From: Pannonibacter sp. XCT-53
Lineage (GTDB): Bacteria; Pseudomonadota; Alphaproteobacteria; Rhizobiales; Stappiaceae
Length of the DNA stretch: 64,000 nucleotides
Direction of reading: 5' to 3'
NCBI RefSeq assembly: GCF_009915765.1
Contig: NZ_JAABLQ010000001.1
Coordinates: 1,488,001 to 1,552,000 of the forward strand
The translations under genes and the position numbers were made by a program. Numbering within the stretch: position 1 is the stretch's first letter; each line of letters starts with the position of its first letter. The notes beneath the pieces are model-generated. The model was given only the letters and a program-made list of their open reading frames with translations, did no database searches and was not told where the DNA came from. Shown in pieces: positions 28,131 through 38,599 of this stretch.

Positions 28131-29798
28131 TCATACACGGGTGACGAGCACCTTGCAGAGCGTCTTTTTGCCCCACACCTCGGTGACAGCAGACCGGGCC
28201 GCGCGACGCACCGCCTCGCTGACCAGGTCCGTGTCCTTGCGCCGCGCCTTCGGAATGCCCGACAGCGCCCCGACGACCGCCTTACGGACGATCTCGTCCA
28301 TCGGATCGCCCTCGGCATCGGTCTCGGGCACGCCGAACAGGGCCACGCCGGGATCGTCCATCAGGTCGCCCGTCCGGTTGATCACGACGGAGACCACGAG
28401 GGCACCGGCAAAGGACAGCTTCCGCCGCTCCTTCACACCCGTGACCTCCGGGTCACCGATGACATTGCCATCCACGACCGTGATGCCGAACGGCGCCTCG
28501 TCCACGACCTCGGCACGGCCCGGGAACAGCCGGATGACATCGCCGTTGCCGGCGATGACGACCGACTGGACGCCCTGGCTCTGCGCAAACTCGCCATGGG
28601 CGGCAAGATGGAACGGTTCCCCGTGCACGGGAACCACCACCTTTGGCTGAAGGAGGCGGTACAGCTCGGCCAGCTCGCCGCGGCGCGGATGGCCCGAGAC
28701 ATGCACCAGCGCATCCCGGTCGGTGACGATGCGGATGCCCTGGCTTGCCAGCCCGTTGACCACGGCCCCCACTTCCTTCTCGTTGCCAGGGATGGTGCGG
28801 GCCGAGAAGATCACCATGTCGCCCTTGGACAGGGCGATGTTGCGGTGTTCCCCGGCTGCGATGCGGGCCAGCGCCGCGCGCGGCTCGCCCTGGGACCCGG
28901 TGCAGAGCAGCACGGCCTTCTCTCGCGGCAAAAAGCCGTAGCTGTCCTCGTCGAGGAACGGCGGCAGACCGTCGAGATAGCCAAGCTCTTCGGCCACCTG
29001 GATGACCCGCCGCATCGAGCGCCCCACGACAACGAGATTGCGATCCGAGGCAGCCGCCGCCTCGGCAATGGCGCGGATGCGGGCCACGTTGGACGAAAAG
29101 GTCGTGACAGCAACGCGATACGGAGCGTCCTTGAGAATTCGAGTCAGCTCGACGGCCACATCCGACTCGCTCGGGCTGAAGCCCTCGCGGTAGGCGTTGG
29201 TGCTGTCGCAGACGAGCGCGGTCACCCCCTCGCGGCCGATTTCCGCCAGCCGCTCCAGGTCGATCGGAAGGCCGACGCCGGGCTTCAGGTCGATCTTCCA
29301 GTCGCCCGTGTGCAGGACCATGCCCTCGGGGAACCGCAGCGCCAGCGCGCAAGGCTCCGGGATGGAATGCGACATGGCGACGAACTCGACGTCGAAGGGC
29401 CCGATCTTCAGCCGCTGCCCCTGCTGGACGATTGTCACCGGGATCTCTTCCGCGCCCGGCTCCCCCTCGACCTTGGCCTCGATGAGCCCGGCCGTGAAGG
29501 GCGTCGCGTAGAGCTTGCAGCGCAGCTGCGGCCACAGGTGGACGAGACCGCCGTAATGATCTTCGTGGGCATGGGTGATGACCATGCCGACGATGCGCTT
29601 CTTCTCGGCCTCGAGGAAGCGGATGTCGGGCAGCACCAGATCGATGCCGGGCAGATCGGGACCGGCGAAGGTGACGCCGCAATCCACGATCAGCCAGCTG
29701 CGGTCGTCCTCCGGGCCATAGCCGTAAAGGCCCAGGTTCATGCCGATTTCGCCCACCCCGCCCAGGGGCAGGAAGACGATTTCGTTGGCCTCAGCCAT
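28131..29798 (-). CDS. rnj: Ribonuclease J
   Basis: Metallo-beta-lactamase/beta-CASP nuclease with 5'-3' exonuclease and endonuclease activity in RNA decay and maturation. The core motif THAHEDHYGG gives His76, His78, Asp80 and His81 as metal ligands; LHTGDWKID and the beta-CASP region with LCTGSQGEP follow. The 555-residue length matches alphaproteobacterial RNase J. It lies between birA and mce in the nuo tail. Confidence 0.95.
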   Translation of the reverse strand: MAEANEIVFLPLGGVGEIGMNLGLYGYGPEDDRSWLIVDCGVTFAGPDLPGIDLVLPDIRFLEAEKKRIVGMVITHAHEDHYGGLVHLWPQLRCKLYATPFTAGLIEAKVEGEPGAEEIPVTIVQQGQRLKIGPFDVEFVAMSHSIPEPCALALRFPEGMVLHTGDWKIDLKPGVGLPIDLERLAEIGREGVTALVCDSTNAYREGFSPSESDVAVELTRILKDAPYRVAVTTFSSNVARIRAIAEAAAASDRNLVVVGRSMRRVIQVAEELGYLDGLPPFLDEDSYGFLPREKAVLLCTGSQGEPRAALARIAAGEHRNIALSKGDMVIFSARTIPGNEKEVGAVVNGLASQGIRIVTDRDALVHVSGHPRRGELAELYRLLQPKVVVPVHGEPFHLAAHGEFAQSQGVQSVVIAGNGDVIRLFPGRAEVVDEAPFGITVVDGNVIGDPEVTGVKERRKLSFAGALVVSVVINRTGDLMDDPGVALFGVPETDAEGDPMDEIVRKAVVGALSGIPKARRKDTDLVSEAVRRAARSAVTEVWGKKTLCKVLVTRV

Positions 29799-29833
29799 GC
29801 GCTGTTACTCCTGTGTCTCGCCGCACCGGACGC

Positions 29834-30613
29834 TCAGCGCTCCGGGCGGGGGCCGAAGAACACGTCTCCGGCAGAAATTGTACGGGTCTGCCCGCCGGCA
29901 AGCGCCAGCACGAGCTGGCCGCGCGGGTCGATGTCCTTGAACCGGCCGACAAGCTCTTCGGCCGGCAGGCGGACCGTGATCTCCTCGCCGAGCCGCAGTG
30001 CCCGCTGCAGCCACGCGCTGCGAACCGGCGCGAAGCCGGACCTGCTCCACGTGTCGAGCCAGTGCGCAAGGCTCGCTGCAAGGCAGGCGAACATGCCCTC
30101 GGCCTCGACCCGGTAGCCCAGGGCCGCCAGGTCGGTTGCGGCATAATGCTCCGGATCCGGATGCGTGACGCAGTTGACGCCGAAGCCGCAGACCACGGCC
30201 AGACGTCCATCCGCCAGCGGTTCGGCCTCCAGCAGGATGCCCGACAGCTTGGCCTCGCCGACCAGAAGGTCGTTCGGCCACTTGAGCCGGGCGAGGCCGA
30301 AGGCCCCCACCGCCCGGTCGACCGCATCGGCGAGCGCGACGGCCGCGACCAGCGGCAACTCTCCTATACGCGCCCGCGGGCCCGGGTCGATCAGCAGGAC
30401 GCTCGCAAACAGGTTGCCGACCGGCGAGCTCCAGCTGCGGCCGCGACGGCCGCGCCCGGCCGTCTGCTGGTCGGCCAGGACCCAGAGGCGATCGCCCTGC
30501 CCTGCCCGCGCCGCCTCCATGGCAGCGCTGTTGGTGGAGGGCAACGCCGCATGCCTTTCAAAGCGGAAGCCCGGTGCCTGGGGCACCGGGCCGAAAGCCA
30601 GCAAAGCCGACAT
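29834..30613 (-). CDS. birA: Biotin--acetyl-CoA-carboxylase ligase
   Basis: Attaches biotin to the carboxyl carrier protein of acetyl-CoA carboxylase. The nucleotide/biotin loop is TAGRGRRGRSW (residues 51-61), with LKWPNDLLVG downstream. The 259-residue protein lacks the N-terminal DNA-binding domain of E. coli BirA, so it is a mono-functional ligase and not the bio-operon repressor. It begins seven bases after nuoN, so it is probably co-transcribed with complex I. Confidence 0.94.
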   Translation of the reverse strand: MSALLAFGPVPQAPGFRFERHAALPSTNSAAMEAARAGQGDRLWVLADQQTAGRGRRGRSWSSPVGNLFASVLLIDPGPRARIGELPLVAAVALADAVDRAVGAFGLARLKWPNDLLVGEAKLSGILLEAEPLADGRLAVVCGFGVNCVTHPDPEHYAATDLAALGYRVEAEGMFACLAASLAHWLDTWSRSGFAPVRSAWLQRALRLGEEITVRLPAEELVGRFKDIDPRGQLVLALAGGQTRTISAGDVFFGPRPER

Positions 30614-30620
30614 CCGCGTC

Positions 30621-32063
30621 TCAGAACAGGCTCTTGGCCGCGACCGCCGTGGCTTCCGTGATCGGCTGCGGCAGCACGATGTAGAAGATCACGAACAGGC
30701 TGGACAGACCAAGGACAACCTTCAGCTCGACCGGCATGGCCTCGAACTTCTCGGCCGGCTCGTCGAAGAACATCACCTTGATCACCCGCAGGTAATAGTA
30801 GGCACCGATCACCGAGGCCACCACGCCGATGATGGCGAGCGGATAGAGCCCGGCCTCGACAGCGGCCGAGAACACATACCACTTGCCCCAGAACCCGACG
30901 AAGGGCGGGATGCCGGCGAGCGACCACAGGATGAAGGCGAGCAGGATCGCCATCGGCAGGTTGGTGCGCCACAGGCCGGAGAGGTCGGCAATCTCCTCGA
31001 CCATGCCGTCCTTGCGCCGCATCGACAGGATGCAGGCGAAGGCACCGAGCGTCATGGCCAGATAGGCGGTCATGTAGAACAGGACGCCATCGACGCCGTT
31101 CTCCGTGCCGGCGGCCAGGCCAACCAGGGCGTAGCCCATGTGACCGATCGAGGAATAGGCCATCAGGCGCTTGATGTTGGTCTGGCCAATGGCGGCAAAG
31201 GCACCCAGCGCCATGGAGGCGATGGCGACGAAGACGATGATCTGCTGCCACTCGTGCGTGACCGGCTGGAACACGTCGATGACGACGCGCACGAGCAGGC
31301 CCATGGCCGCGATCTTCGGCGCCGCCGCGAAGAAGGCCGTGACCGGGGTCGGCGCGCCTTCATAGACGTCCGGCGTCCACATGTGGAACGGAACGGCGGA
31401 AATCTTGAAGGCAAGGCCGGCCAGCATGAACACCAGACCGAAGATCAGGCCGAGCGAGGCGCCGTCGCGGGTCAGGACCTCGGCGATCTGCGGGAAGCCG
31501 ACGTTGCCGGTGAAGCCATAGACCAGCGACATGCCGTACAGCAGCATGCCCGAGGACAGCGCGCCGAGGACGAAGTACTTCAGGCCGGCCTCGGTCGACC
31601 GCACGTTGTCGCGGTTGATCGCGGCGACGACGTAGAGCGCCAAGCTCTGCAGCTCGAGACCGAGATAGAGCGCGATCAGGTCGTTGGCCGACAGCATCAG
31701 CATCATGCCGACCGTCGCCAGCAGGATCAGAACCGGATACTCGAACTTGTCGAAGTTCTGGCTGCGGGCATAAGCCCAGGACATGGCGATGGCGAAGAAG
31801 GACCCGACCAGCACGAGCAGCTTCAGGTAATAGGCGAAGCTGTCGAGCACGAAGGCCCCGTGGAAGGTAACCCCGAGCTGGGCGCCGTACGGCATCACGA
31901 ACAGGGCCGTGGCGGCGATGAGGCCCATCGCCATGCCGTTGACCAGGAAGCTGATGCGCTGACCGCCGAACACGCCGATCATCAGGAGGGCAAGGGCGCC
32001 CACCGCCAGAAAGATCTCCGGCAGCACGGGCAGAAGGTCGGGCAACTGGGTGTATTCAGTCAT
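30621..32063 (-). CDS. nuoN: NADH-quinone oxidoreductase subunit N
   Basis: Antiporter-like membrane subunit of respiratory complex I, which contributes to proton translocation. It is a 480-residue protein with about 14 transmembrane helices. The conserved motif [14 protein letters not shown] carries the Lys and broken-helix region, and [17 protein letters not shown] is the Proton_antipo_M signature. It is the last nuo gene and follows nuoM by 27 bases. Confidence 0.97.
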   Translation of the reverse strand: MTEYTQLPDLLPVLPEIFLAVGALALLMIGVFGGQRISFLVNGMAMGLIAATALFVMPYGAQLGVTFHGAFVLDSFAYYLKLLVLVGSFFAIAMSWAYARSQNFDKFEYPVLILLATVGMMLMLSANDLIALYLGLELQSLALYVVAAINRDNVRSTEAGLKYFVLGALSSGMLLYGMSLVYGFTGNVGFPQIAEVLTRDGASLGLIFGLVFMLAGLAFKISAVPFHMWTPDVYEGAPTPVTAFFAAAPKIAAMGLLVRVVIDVFQPVTHEWQQIIVFVAIASMALGAFAAIGQTNIKRLMAYSSIGHMGYALVGLAAGTENGVDGVLFYMTAYLAMTLGAFACILSMRRKDGMVEEIADLSGLWRTNLPMAILLAFILWSLAGIPPFVGFWGKWYVFSAAVEAGLYPLAIIGVVASVIGAYYYLRVIKVMFFDEPAEKFEAMPVELKVVLGLSSLFVIFYIVLPQPITEATAVAAKSLF

Positions 32064-32090
32064 TGCTCGCGTCTTTCGTCCTGTCGGGGA

Positions 32091-33617
32091 TCAATGGGCC
32101 ACAGCCGGGGCCGCGGCATGGACGGCCTGGCCGGCTGCCTCTATCGCGGCCTGATAGTTGGTGATGAGCGCGTCGACCGAGGCCTGCGTCACGTCCAGGA
32201 TCGGCATCGGGTAGAAGCCGAACAGGATGGTGAGGATGATCAGCGGCACCAGGATCACCTGCTCGCGCAGCGACAGGTCGGTGATCGACTTCAGGCTTTC
32301 CTTGTCGAGAGCCCCGAAGACGACGCGGCGGTAGAGGTAGAGCGCATAGGCCGCCGACAGGACCACGCCGGTGGTGGCAAAGAGCGCCACCCAGGTGTTG
32401 ACCTCGAACGCGCCGAGGAGCGTCAGGAACTCGCCGACGAAGCCGCTGGTACCCGGCAGGCCGACATTCGCCATCGTGAAGATGAGGAAGGCGACGGCAT
32501 AGAACGGCATCCGGTTGACCAGACCGCCATAGGCCGAGATCTCGCGGGTGTGCATGCGGTCATAGATCACGCCGACGCAGAGGAACAGCGCGCCCGAGAC
32601 AATGCCGTGCGACAGCATCTGGAACAGCGCGCCCTGGATGCCCTGCTCCGTCATCGTGAAGATGCCCATGGTCACGTAGCCCATGTGGGCGACGGAGGAA
32701 TAGGCAATGAGCTTCTTGATGTCTTCCTGAACCAGCGCCACCAGCGAGGTGTAGATGATGGCAATGATCGACAGGGTGAAGACCATCGGCGCGAACAGGT
32801 CGCTGGCGATGGGGAACATCGGCAGCGAGAAGCGCAGGAAGCCGTAGCCGCCCATTTTCAGCAAGATCGCCGCCAGCAGGACGGAGCCTGCGGTGGGGGC
32901 TTCCACGTGCGCATCCGGCAGCCAGGTGTGCACCGGCCACATCGGCATCTTCACCGCGAAGCTGGCAAAGAAGGCAAGCCAGAGCCAGGTCTGCATGTCG
33001 GCCGCAAAGCTGTGCTTCTGCAGCGCGACGATGTCGGTGGTGCCGGCATTCCAATACATGGCCATGATGGCGATCAGCATCAGCACGGAGCCGAGCAGCG
33101 TGTACAGGAAGAACTTGTAGCTGGCATAGACGCGCCGCTTGCCGCCCCAGATGCCGATGATGAGGAACATCGGCAGCAGGCTCGCCTCGAAGAACACGTA
33201 GAAGAGCACCAGGTCCAGCGCGCAGAACACGCCGATCATCAGCGTTTCCAGCACGAGGAAGGCGATCATGTATTCCTTGACGCGCTTCTGCACGCTCTCC
33301 CAGGAGGCGAGGATGCAGAACGGCATCAGGAAGGTCGTGAGGATCACGAACAGCATCGAGATGCCGTCGACGCCCATCTTGTAGGAGATGTTGCCGCCAA
33401 GCCATTCCTGGGTTTCCACGAGCTGGTAGCCCGGGTTGGAATAGTCGAAGGCACCCCAGATGAAGAGCGACAGCACGAAGGTGAAGACGGTCGTGACCAG
33501 CGCAACCATGCGGATGTTGCGCTTGGCGCCGTCGTCATCTCCCGGCACCAGGAGGATGGCCAGCACACCTGCCAGCGGCAGGAAGGTGGTGGTCGTCAGG
33601 ATCGGCCAATCGATCAT
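32091..33617 (-). CDS. nuoM: NADH-quinone oxidoreductase subunit M
   Basis: Second antiporter-like subunit of complex I. The 508-residue product has about 14 membrane helices. Conserved features are [20 protein letters not shown] and [19 protein letters not shown] His/Ala-rich tail closes the protein. Its ATG overlaps the nuoL TGA by one base (33617), so the two are translationally coupled. Confidence 0.97.
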   Translation of the reverse strand: MIDWPILTTTTFLPLAGVLAILLVPGDDDGAKRNIRMVALVTTVFTFVLSLFIWGAFDYSNPGYQLVETQEWLGGNISYKMGVDGISMLFVILTTFLMPFCILASWESVQKRVKEYMIAFLVLETLMIGVFCALDLVLFYVFFEASLLPMFLIIGIWGGKRRVYASYKFFLYTLLGSVLMLIAIMAMYWNAGTTDIVALQKHSFAADMQTWLWLAFFASFAVKMPMWPVHTWLPDAHVEAPTAGSVLLAAILLKMGGYGFLRFSLPMFPIASDLFAPMVFTLSIIAIIYTSLVALVQEDIKKLIAYSSVAHMGYVTMGIFTMTEQGIQGALFQMLSHGIVSGALFLCVGVIYDRMHTREISAYGGLVNRMPFYAVAFLIFTMANVGLPGTSGFVGEFLTLLGAFEVNTWVALFATTGVVLSAAYALYLYRRVVFGALDKESLKSITDLSLREQVILVPLIILTILFGFYPMPILDVTQASVDALITNYQAAIEAAGQAVHAAAPAVAH

Positions 33618-35644
33618 CAGTGCGCTCCCCCGCCGGTCGAAACACCGGAGAACATCGACCAGGTGACGAGCGCCGCCACACCGATCAGCATCGCAAAGGC
33701 ATAGTGGTAGAGGTACCCGGTCTGCAGCCGCACGACCCAGGTGGTGACGTTCTGGACGCGGGCGGCCACGCCGTCCGGACCGCAGCCGTCAATGACGACG
33801 CCATCCCCCTTCTTCCACAGCGTGCGGCCGAGCCACATCGCCGGGCGGACGAAGATCCAGTCGTAGAGCTCGTCGATGTACCACTTGTTGAGGAGGAACT
33901 TGTAGAGCCCCTCGTGCTCGGCGGCGAGGCGCTTGGGCGTCTCCGGCGAGCGGATGTAGAAGTACCATGCCACGATGAAGCCGGTGGCCATCATCACGAA
34001 GGGCGAGACCTTGACCCACTTCGGCACGTCATGCAGGGCATGCAGGATGTGGTTGTCCGGACCGGTGAACAGGGCCCCCTTCCAGAAGGCATCATAACCG
34101 TCGCCGAAGAAGGGTGCCTTGAAGGCCATGCCCGCGGCAATCGCCCCCACCGACAGGATGAACAGCGGGACAAGCATCACCATCGGCGACTCGTGCACGT
34201 GCTTCATCACGTCGACAGGCGCGCGCGGCTTGCCGTGGAAGGTCAGGAAGGTCAGACGCCAGGAATAGAAGGACGTCAGGCCGGCGGCAGCAACGGTGAG
34301 CCAGAAGGCATACTGCGACGCCGCGTTGTGACCGGCAAAGGCTGCCTCGATCACCGCATCCTTGGAAATGAACCCGGCGAACCCGATATAGGTGAGCGGA
34401 ATGCCCACACCGGTCAGGGCCAGGGTGCCGATCATCATCGTCCAGTAGGTGACGGGGATGTGCTTGCGCAGGCCGCCCATCCGACGCATGTCCTGCTCGC
34501 CCGACACCGCGTGGATGACCGACCCGGCGCACAGGAACAGGAGCGCCTTGAAGAAGGCATGGGTGAACAGGTGGAACACGCCGACCGAGTAGGCGCCGAC
34601 GCCAAGGGCGACGAACATGTAGCCGAGCTGCGAGCAGGTCGAGTAGGCGATCACGCGCTTGATGTCGTTCTGGACGAGACCGACGGTCGCGGCGAACAGG
34701 GCCGTCGTGGCACCGAAGAAGGTGACGACCGTCAGGGCGGTGTGCGACAGCTCGAACAGCGGCGACAGGCGCGCGACCATGAACACGCCGGCGGTCACCA
34801 TCGTGGCCGCATGGATGAGCGCGGAGACCGGCGTCGGGCCCTCCATCGCGTCCGGCAGCCAGGTGTGCAGCAGGAACTGGGCCGACTTGCCCATTGCCCC
34901 CATGAACAGCAGCAGGCAGACGACGGTCATCGCGGTGCCGGCATCAAGGCTGTAGCCGAGGAAGTCCAGCACGGCCGGACCATGGGCGCCGGCAGCAGCC
35001 TCCGTGCCATGCGCCACGGCGCCGACGACGGCGGGCGCATTGGCGAAGATGGCCGACAGGTTGATCGTGTCGAACATCACGAAGACGCCGAAGATGCCGA
35101 GCGCAAAGCCGAAGTCGCCGACGCGGTTGACCACGAAGGCCTTCATGGCGGCGGCATTGGCCGAGGACTTCTGGTACCAGAAGCCGATCAGCAGGTAGGA
35201 GGCCAGACCCACGCCTTCCCAGCCGAAGAACATCTGCAGCAGGTTGTCGGCCGTCACGAGCGACAGCATCGCGAAGGTGAAGAGCGACAGGTAGGCGAAG
35301 AAGCGCGACCGGTGCGGGTCATCGTGCATGTAGCCGATGGAGTAGATGTGCACCAGCGCCGAGACGCTGTTGACCACCACCAGCATGACCACGGTCAGCG
35401 TGTCGATGCGCAGCGACCAGGCCACGTCGAGCGCGCCGGAGGTGATCCAGCGCAGAATCTCGACCTGGACCAGCGCGGTCTCGCCGTAGCCGATCTGGAA
35501 GAACGCCACCCAGGACAGCACGGCCGAGATGACCACGAGCGTCGTGGTGACGAGCTCGCTGGCCGTATGGCCGATCGCGCGGCCGAAGAGGCCCGCGATC
35601 AGGAAGCCGATCAGGGGCAGGAAGACGATTGCCTGATACAACAT
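33617..35644 (-). CDS. nuoL: NADH-quinone oxidoreductase subunit L
   Basis: Distal antiporter-like subunit of complex I; its C-terminal lateral helix braces NuoM and NuoN. The 675-residue product has the N-terminal Proton_antipo_N domain, then [28 protein letters not shown] and [16 protein letters not shown]. The long C-terminal part (about 500-675) fits the lateral-helix region. It lies seven bases after nuoK. Confidence 0.97.
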   Translation of the reverse strand: MLYQAIVFLPLIGFLIAGLFGRAIGHTASELVTTTLVVISAVLSWVAFFQIGYGETALVQVEILRWITSGALDVAWSLRIDTLTVVMLVVVNSVSALVHIYSIGYMHDDPHRSRFFAYLSLFTFAMLSLVTADNLLQMFFGWEGVGLASYLLIGFWYQKSSANAAAMKAFVVNRVGDFGFALGIFGVFVMFDTINLSAIFANAPAVVGAVAHGTEAAAGAHGPAVLDFLGYSLDAGTAMTVVCLLLFMGAMGKSAQFLLHTWLPDAMEGPTPVSALIHAATMVTAGVFMVARLSPLFELSHTALTVVTFFGATTALFAATVGLVQNDIKRVIAYSTCSQLGYMFVALGVGAYSVGVFHLFTHAFFKALLFLCAGSVIHAVSGEQDMRRMGGLRKHIPVTYWTMMIGTLALTGVGIPLTYIGFAGFISKDAVIEAAFAGHNAASQYAFWLTVAAAGLTSFYSWRLTFLTFHGKPRAPVDVMKHVHESPMVMLVPLFILSVGAIAAGMAFKAPFFGDGYDAFWKGALFTGPDNHILHALHDVPKWVKVSPFVMMATGFIVAWYFYIRSPETPKRLAAEHEGLYKFLLNKWYIDELYDWIFVRPAMWLGRTLWKKGDGVVIDGCGPDGVAARVQNVTTWVVRLQTGYLYHYAFAMLIGVAALVTWSMFSGVSTGGGAH

Positions 35645-35651
35645 GGTGCCC

Positions 35652-35960
35652 TCACCCCTTCATCATGTTGACGTCTTCCACGGCGATCGAGCCGCGGTTG
35701 CGGTGGAACACGACCAGGATGGCGAGACCGATGGCCGCCTCGGCGGCCGCGACGGTCAAGACGAGCATCGTGAAGATCTGGCCCATGAGGTCGCCGAGGA
35801 ACGACGAAAAGGCGACGAAGTTGATGTTGACGGCGAGCAGGATGAGCTCGACCGACATCAGGATGACAATCACGTTTTTCCGGTTCAGGAAGATCCCGAA
35901 GATCCCGATCGTGAACAGGATGGCCGCGACCGACAGGTAGTGCGACAGACCGATTTCCAT
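35652..35960 (-). CDS. nuoK: NADH-quinone oxidoreductase subunit K
   Basis: MrpC-like membrane subunit of complex I. The 102-residue product has three membrane helices with the two conserved buried acids: Glu38 in [12 protein letters not shown] and Glu74 in [11 protein letters not shown]. Start ATG 35960; the 89-base spacer to nuoJ shows no other gene. Confidence 0.97.
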   Translation of the reverse strand: MEIGLSHYLSVAAILFTIGIFGIFLNRKNVIVILMSVELILLAVNINFVAFSSFLGDLMGQIFTMLVLTVAAAEAAIGLAILVVFHRNRGSIAVEDVNMMKG

Positions 35961-36049
35961 GGGCGCCTCGCCGTGCTCCCTCGTTTAAACCCATCCGGCA
36001 AAAGGCGGCTTCAAGGACCGCCGGCCGGGTTAATGCGCGTTGCCGCGCG

Positions 36050-36664
36050 TCAGATACCCTTGCCCGGTTCCACCTTGCGGATCTCGATCGCGCTGTCCTT
36101 GTTGCGCGCGACCTGCTTCGCGATGTCCTGACGCTTGACGCCGTCCTTGTGGCGCAGGGTCAGCACGATGGCCCCGATCATGGCGACCAGCAGCACGAGG
36201 CCGGCGGTCTGGAAGAAGAAGATGTACTTGGTGTAGAGCACCTGGCCGATGGCCTCGATGTTGCTCACCTGGTCCAGCGACGGCGTCGGCTCGGACCGGT
36301 GTCCAAGCAGCTCGGGCGCGATCACCCAGGCGCCGAGACCCATCAGCAGCTCGACCAGCATGATGAAGCCCACGAGAGCCCCGACCGGCATGTACTGCAG
36401 GAAGCCCTGACGCAGCTCGACGAAGTCCACGTCCAGCATCATCACCACGAAGAGGAAGAGCACCGCGACCGCACCGACGTAGACCACGATCAGCAGCATC
36501 GCCAGGTACTCGGCCCCGAGCAGGATGAACAGCCCGGCGGAGTTGACGAAGGCCAGGATCAGGAACAGGACCGAGTGAACCGGATTGCGCGAGGCGATGA
36601 CCATGAAGGCCGATGCCACGGTCACGCCGGCAAACAGATAGAAGAAAAGGGCTTTCAGGATCAT
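36050..36664 (-). CDS. nuoJ: NADH-quinone oxidoreductase subunit J
   Basis: Membrane subunit of complex I near the quinone channel. The 204-residue product has five hydrophobic segments and the conserved ASRNPVHSVLFLILAFVNSAG and YVGAVAVLFLFVVMML motifs; the latter holds the pi-bulge helix. A charged C-terminal tail follows. It lies between nuoI and nuoK. Confidence 0.96.
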   Translation of the reverse strand: MILKALFFYLFAGVTVASAFMVIASRNPVHSVLFLILAFVNSAGLFILLGAEYLAMLLIVVYVGAVAVLFLFVVMMLDVDFVELRQGFLQYMPVGALVGFIMLVELLMGLGAWVIAPELLGHRSEPTPSLDQVSNIEAIGQVLYTKYIFFFQTAGLVLLVAMIGAIVLTLRHKDGVKRQDIAKQVARNKDSAIEIRKVEPGKGI

Positions 36665-36786
36665 GTCAGGACCTGCCTGTCTCGGTCTTGCGCCTTTGGG
36701 GGCTCGGCGCCCCTGTCGTTGGCTGGCATCGGTGTGAGGCCCCTGCCCGGCTCGCCCGCCGGCCAGGGCCCTGGATCAGGACGCGC

Positions 36787-37275
36787 TCAGCGGTAGGGCG
36801 CGTCCATTGCGATGTTGCGGGCGATCTCGCGTTCCCAGCGGTCGCCGTTGGCCAGGAGCTTTTCCTTGGAATAGTAGAGCTCCTCGCGCGTCTCGGTGGC
36901 GAACTCGAAGTTCGGCCCCTCGACGATGGCATCCACCGGGCAGGCTTCCTGGCAGAAGCCGCAGTAGATGCACTTGACCATGTCAATGTCATAACGGGTG
37001 GTGCGGCGGGTGCCGTCATTGCGGCGCGGACCCGCCTCGATGGTGATGGCCTGCGCCGGGCAGATCGCCTCGCAGAGCTTGCAGGCGATGCAGCGCTCTT
37101 CCCCGTTGGGATAGCGCCGCAGGGCATGCTCGCCGCGGAAGCGCGGGCTCACCGGGCCCTTCTCGAAGGGATAGTTCACCGTCGGTTTCGGCTTGAAGAA
37201 ATAGCGCATGGCGAGAAAGAACGCCGACACGAATTCCTTCAAGAAGAGCGATTTAGCGGCCTGATCAAGTCCCAT
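36787..37275 (-). CDS. nuoI: NADH-quinone oxidoreductase subunit I
   Basis: Carries iron-sulfur clusters N6a and N6b in the connecting arm of complex I. Two classic 4Fe-4S motifs are visible: [12 protein letters not shown] and [12 protein letters not shown]. The 162-residue length matches alphaproteobacterial NuoI/Nqo9. A 122-base spacer follows before nuoJ. A small membrane ORF separates it from nuoH, which is not the textbook arrangement. Confidence 0.97.
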   Translation of the reverse strand: MGLDQAAKSLFLKEFVSAFFLAMRYFFKPKPTVNYPFEKGPVSPRFRGEHALRRYPNGEERCIACKLCEAICPAQAITIEAGPRRNDGTRRTTRYDIDMVKCIYCGFCQEACPVDAIVEGPNFEFATETREELYYSKEKLLANGDRWEREIARNIAMDAPYR

Positions 37276-37298
37276 CGCCGTTGCCTTCCCTCACGCGC

Positions 37299-37529
37299 TC
37301 AGCCAACCAGCTGCTGCGCGGCCAGATACCCGATCACCGGAAAACCGAAGACCGGGAGAATGAACACCAGTTTGCGCAGGGCGGGCTCGAACCGCGTGGC
37401 GAAACCACCGCCCTTGCGCCTTTGCTTCTCCACCAACGCCGACAGAAGTCCGTTGGCGATGCCGTAGTCCAGCCAGCCGATGTAGAGGCCGATGGCGGCC
37501 CCGATCAGCCCGGCGACCGGAATGTCCAC
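37299..37529 (-). CDS. Small two-helix membrane protein inside the nuo operon
   Basis: A 76-residue frame with GTG start four bases after the nuoH TAA and a stop 23 bases before nuoI. Two hydrophobic segments (about residues 5-25 and 50-72) flank a basic middle, VEKQRRKGGG. No ribosome site is evident, so it would depend on coupling to nuoH. The packing between two nuo genes and the membrane-protein composition support a real gene. Paracoccus denitrificans also has unidentified reading frames among its complex I genes; whether this one is related is unknown. Function not recognised. Confidence 0.62.
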   Translation of the reverse strand: MDIPVAGLIGAAIGLYIGWLDYGIANGLLSALVEKQRRKGGGFATRFEPALRKLVFILPVFGFPVIGYLAAQQLVG

Positions 37530-37533
37530 CGGC

Positions 37534-38583
37534 TTACGGTGCCCAGCCCGTCAGCTGCAGCACGCCGGCCACCAGGACCACCATGAACAGCGACAGCGGC
37601 AGGAACACCTTCCAGCCCAGACGCATCAGCTGGTCGTAGCGGTAGCGCGGGACCATTGCCTTCACCATGGCGAACATGAAGAAGACGAGGAGCGCCTTGA
37701 GCGTGAACCAGACGATGCCCGGGACCCAGGTGAAGGGCGGAATGTCGAGCGGCGGCAGCCAGCCCCCCATGAAGAGGATCGTCATCATCGCGCACATCAG
37801 CGCGATGGCAACATACTCGCCCAGCATGAACATCATGTACGGGGTCGAGCCGTACTCGACCATGAAGCCGGCCACAAGCTCGGACTCCGCCTCCGCCAGA
37901 TCGAACGGCGGCCGGTTCGTCTCGGCAAGCGCCGAGATGAAGAACACGACGAACATCGGCAGCAGCGGCAGCCAGTACCAGTTCAGGATCGAGAGCCACG
38001 GCACGCCGAGATACGTCGCAAGGCCCGTCTTCTGGGCATTGACGATCTCGGTCAGGTTCAGCGACCCGGCACACAGCAGCACGGTGACGATGACGAAGCC
38101 GATGGAGACCTCGTAGGACACCATCTGCGCGGCCGAGCGCAGCGCCGACAGGAACGGATACTTCGAGTTCGACGCCCAGCCACCCATGATGATGCCGTAG
38201 ACGCCGAGGGACGAGATCGCGAAGATGTAGAGGATGCCGACGTTGATGTCGGCGATCACCCAGCCCTCGGCCACCGGAACCACGGCCCAGGCGCTGAGCG
38301 CCAGCAGCACGGTGATCAGGGGCGCCAGCAGGAACAGGCCCTTGTTGGACCCGGCCGGAATGACCGGCTCCTTCAGCACGAACTTCAGAAGGTCGGCAAA
38401 GGACTGGAACAGACCCCAGGGCCCCACCACGTTGGGGCCACGGCGGATCTGCACCGCCGCCCAGATCTTGCGGTCGGCGTAGAGGATGTAGGCGATCACC
38501 ACCAGCAGCACGACGAGCAGAACCACGCTCTGCAGCGCCATCCAGAGGAAAGGCCAGCCGTAGGTCGTCATAAACTCCGACAT
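37534..38583 (-). CDS. nuoH: NADH-quinone oxidoreductase subunit H
   Basis: Membrane subunit of complex I that, with NuoB and NuoD, forms the quinone pocket. The 349-residue product has about eight helices. Signatures are [21 protein letters not shown] and the quinone-loop region [23 protein letters not shown]. It begins 16 bases after nuoG. Confidence 0.97.
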   Translation of the reverse strand: MSEFMTTYGWPFLWMALQSVVLLVVLLVVIAYILYADRKIWAAVQIRRGPNVVGPWGLFQSFADLLKFVLKEPVIPAGSNKGLFLLAPLITVLLALSAWAVVPVAEGWVIADINVGILYIFAISSLGVYGIIMGGWASNSKYPFLSALRSAAQMVSYEVSIGFVIVTVLLCAGSLNLTEIVNAQKTGLATYLGVPWLSILNWYWLPLLPMFVVFFISALAETNRPPFDLAEAESELVAGFMVEYGSTPYMMFMLGEYVAIALMCAMMTILFMGGWLPPLDIPPFTWVPGIVWFTLKALLVFFMFAMVKAMVPRYRYDQLMRLGWKVFLPLSLFMVVLVAGVLQLTGWAP

Positions 38584-38599
38584 GTCTGTCCCCTGCCCC

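Noticed and set aside
30165..33704. Open frame of about 1180 codons on the plus strand opposite birA, nuoN and nuoM
   Set aside because: Same antisense effect; His/Gln/Asp-rich translation with no domain, and it covers three certain genes.
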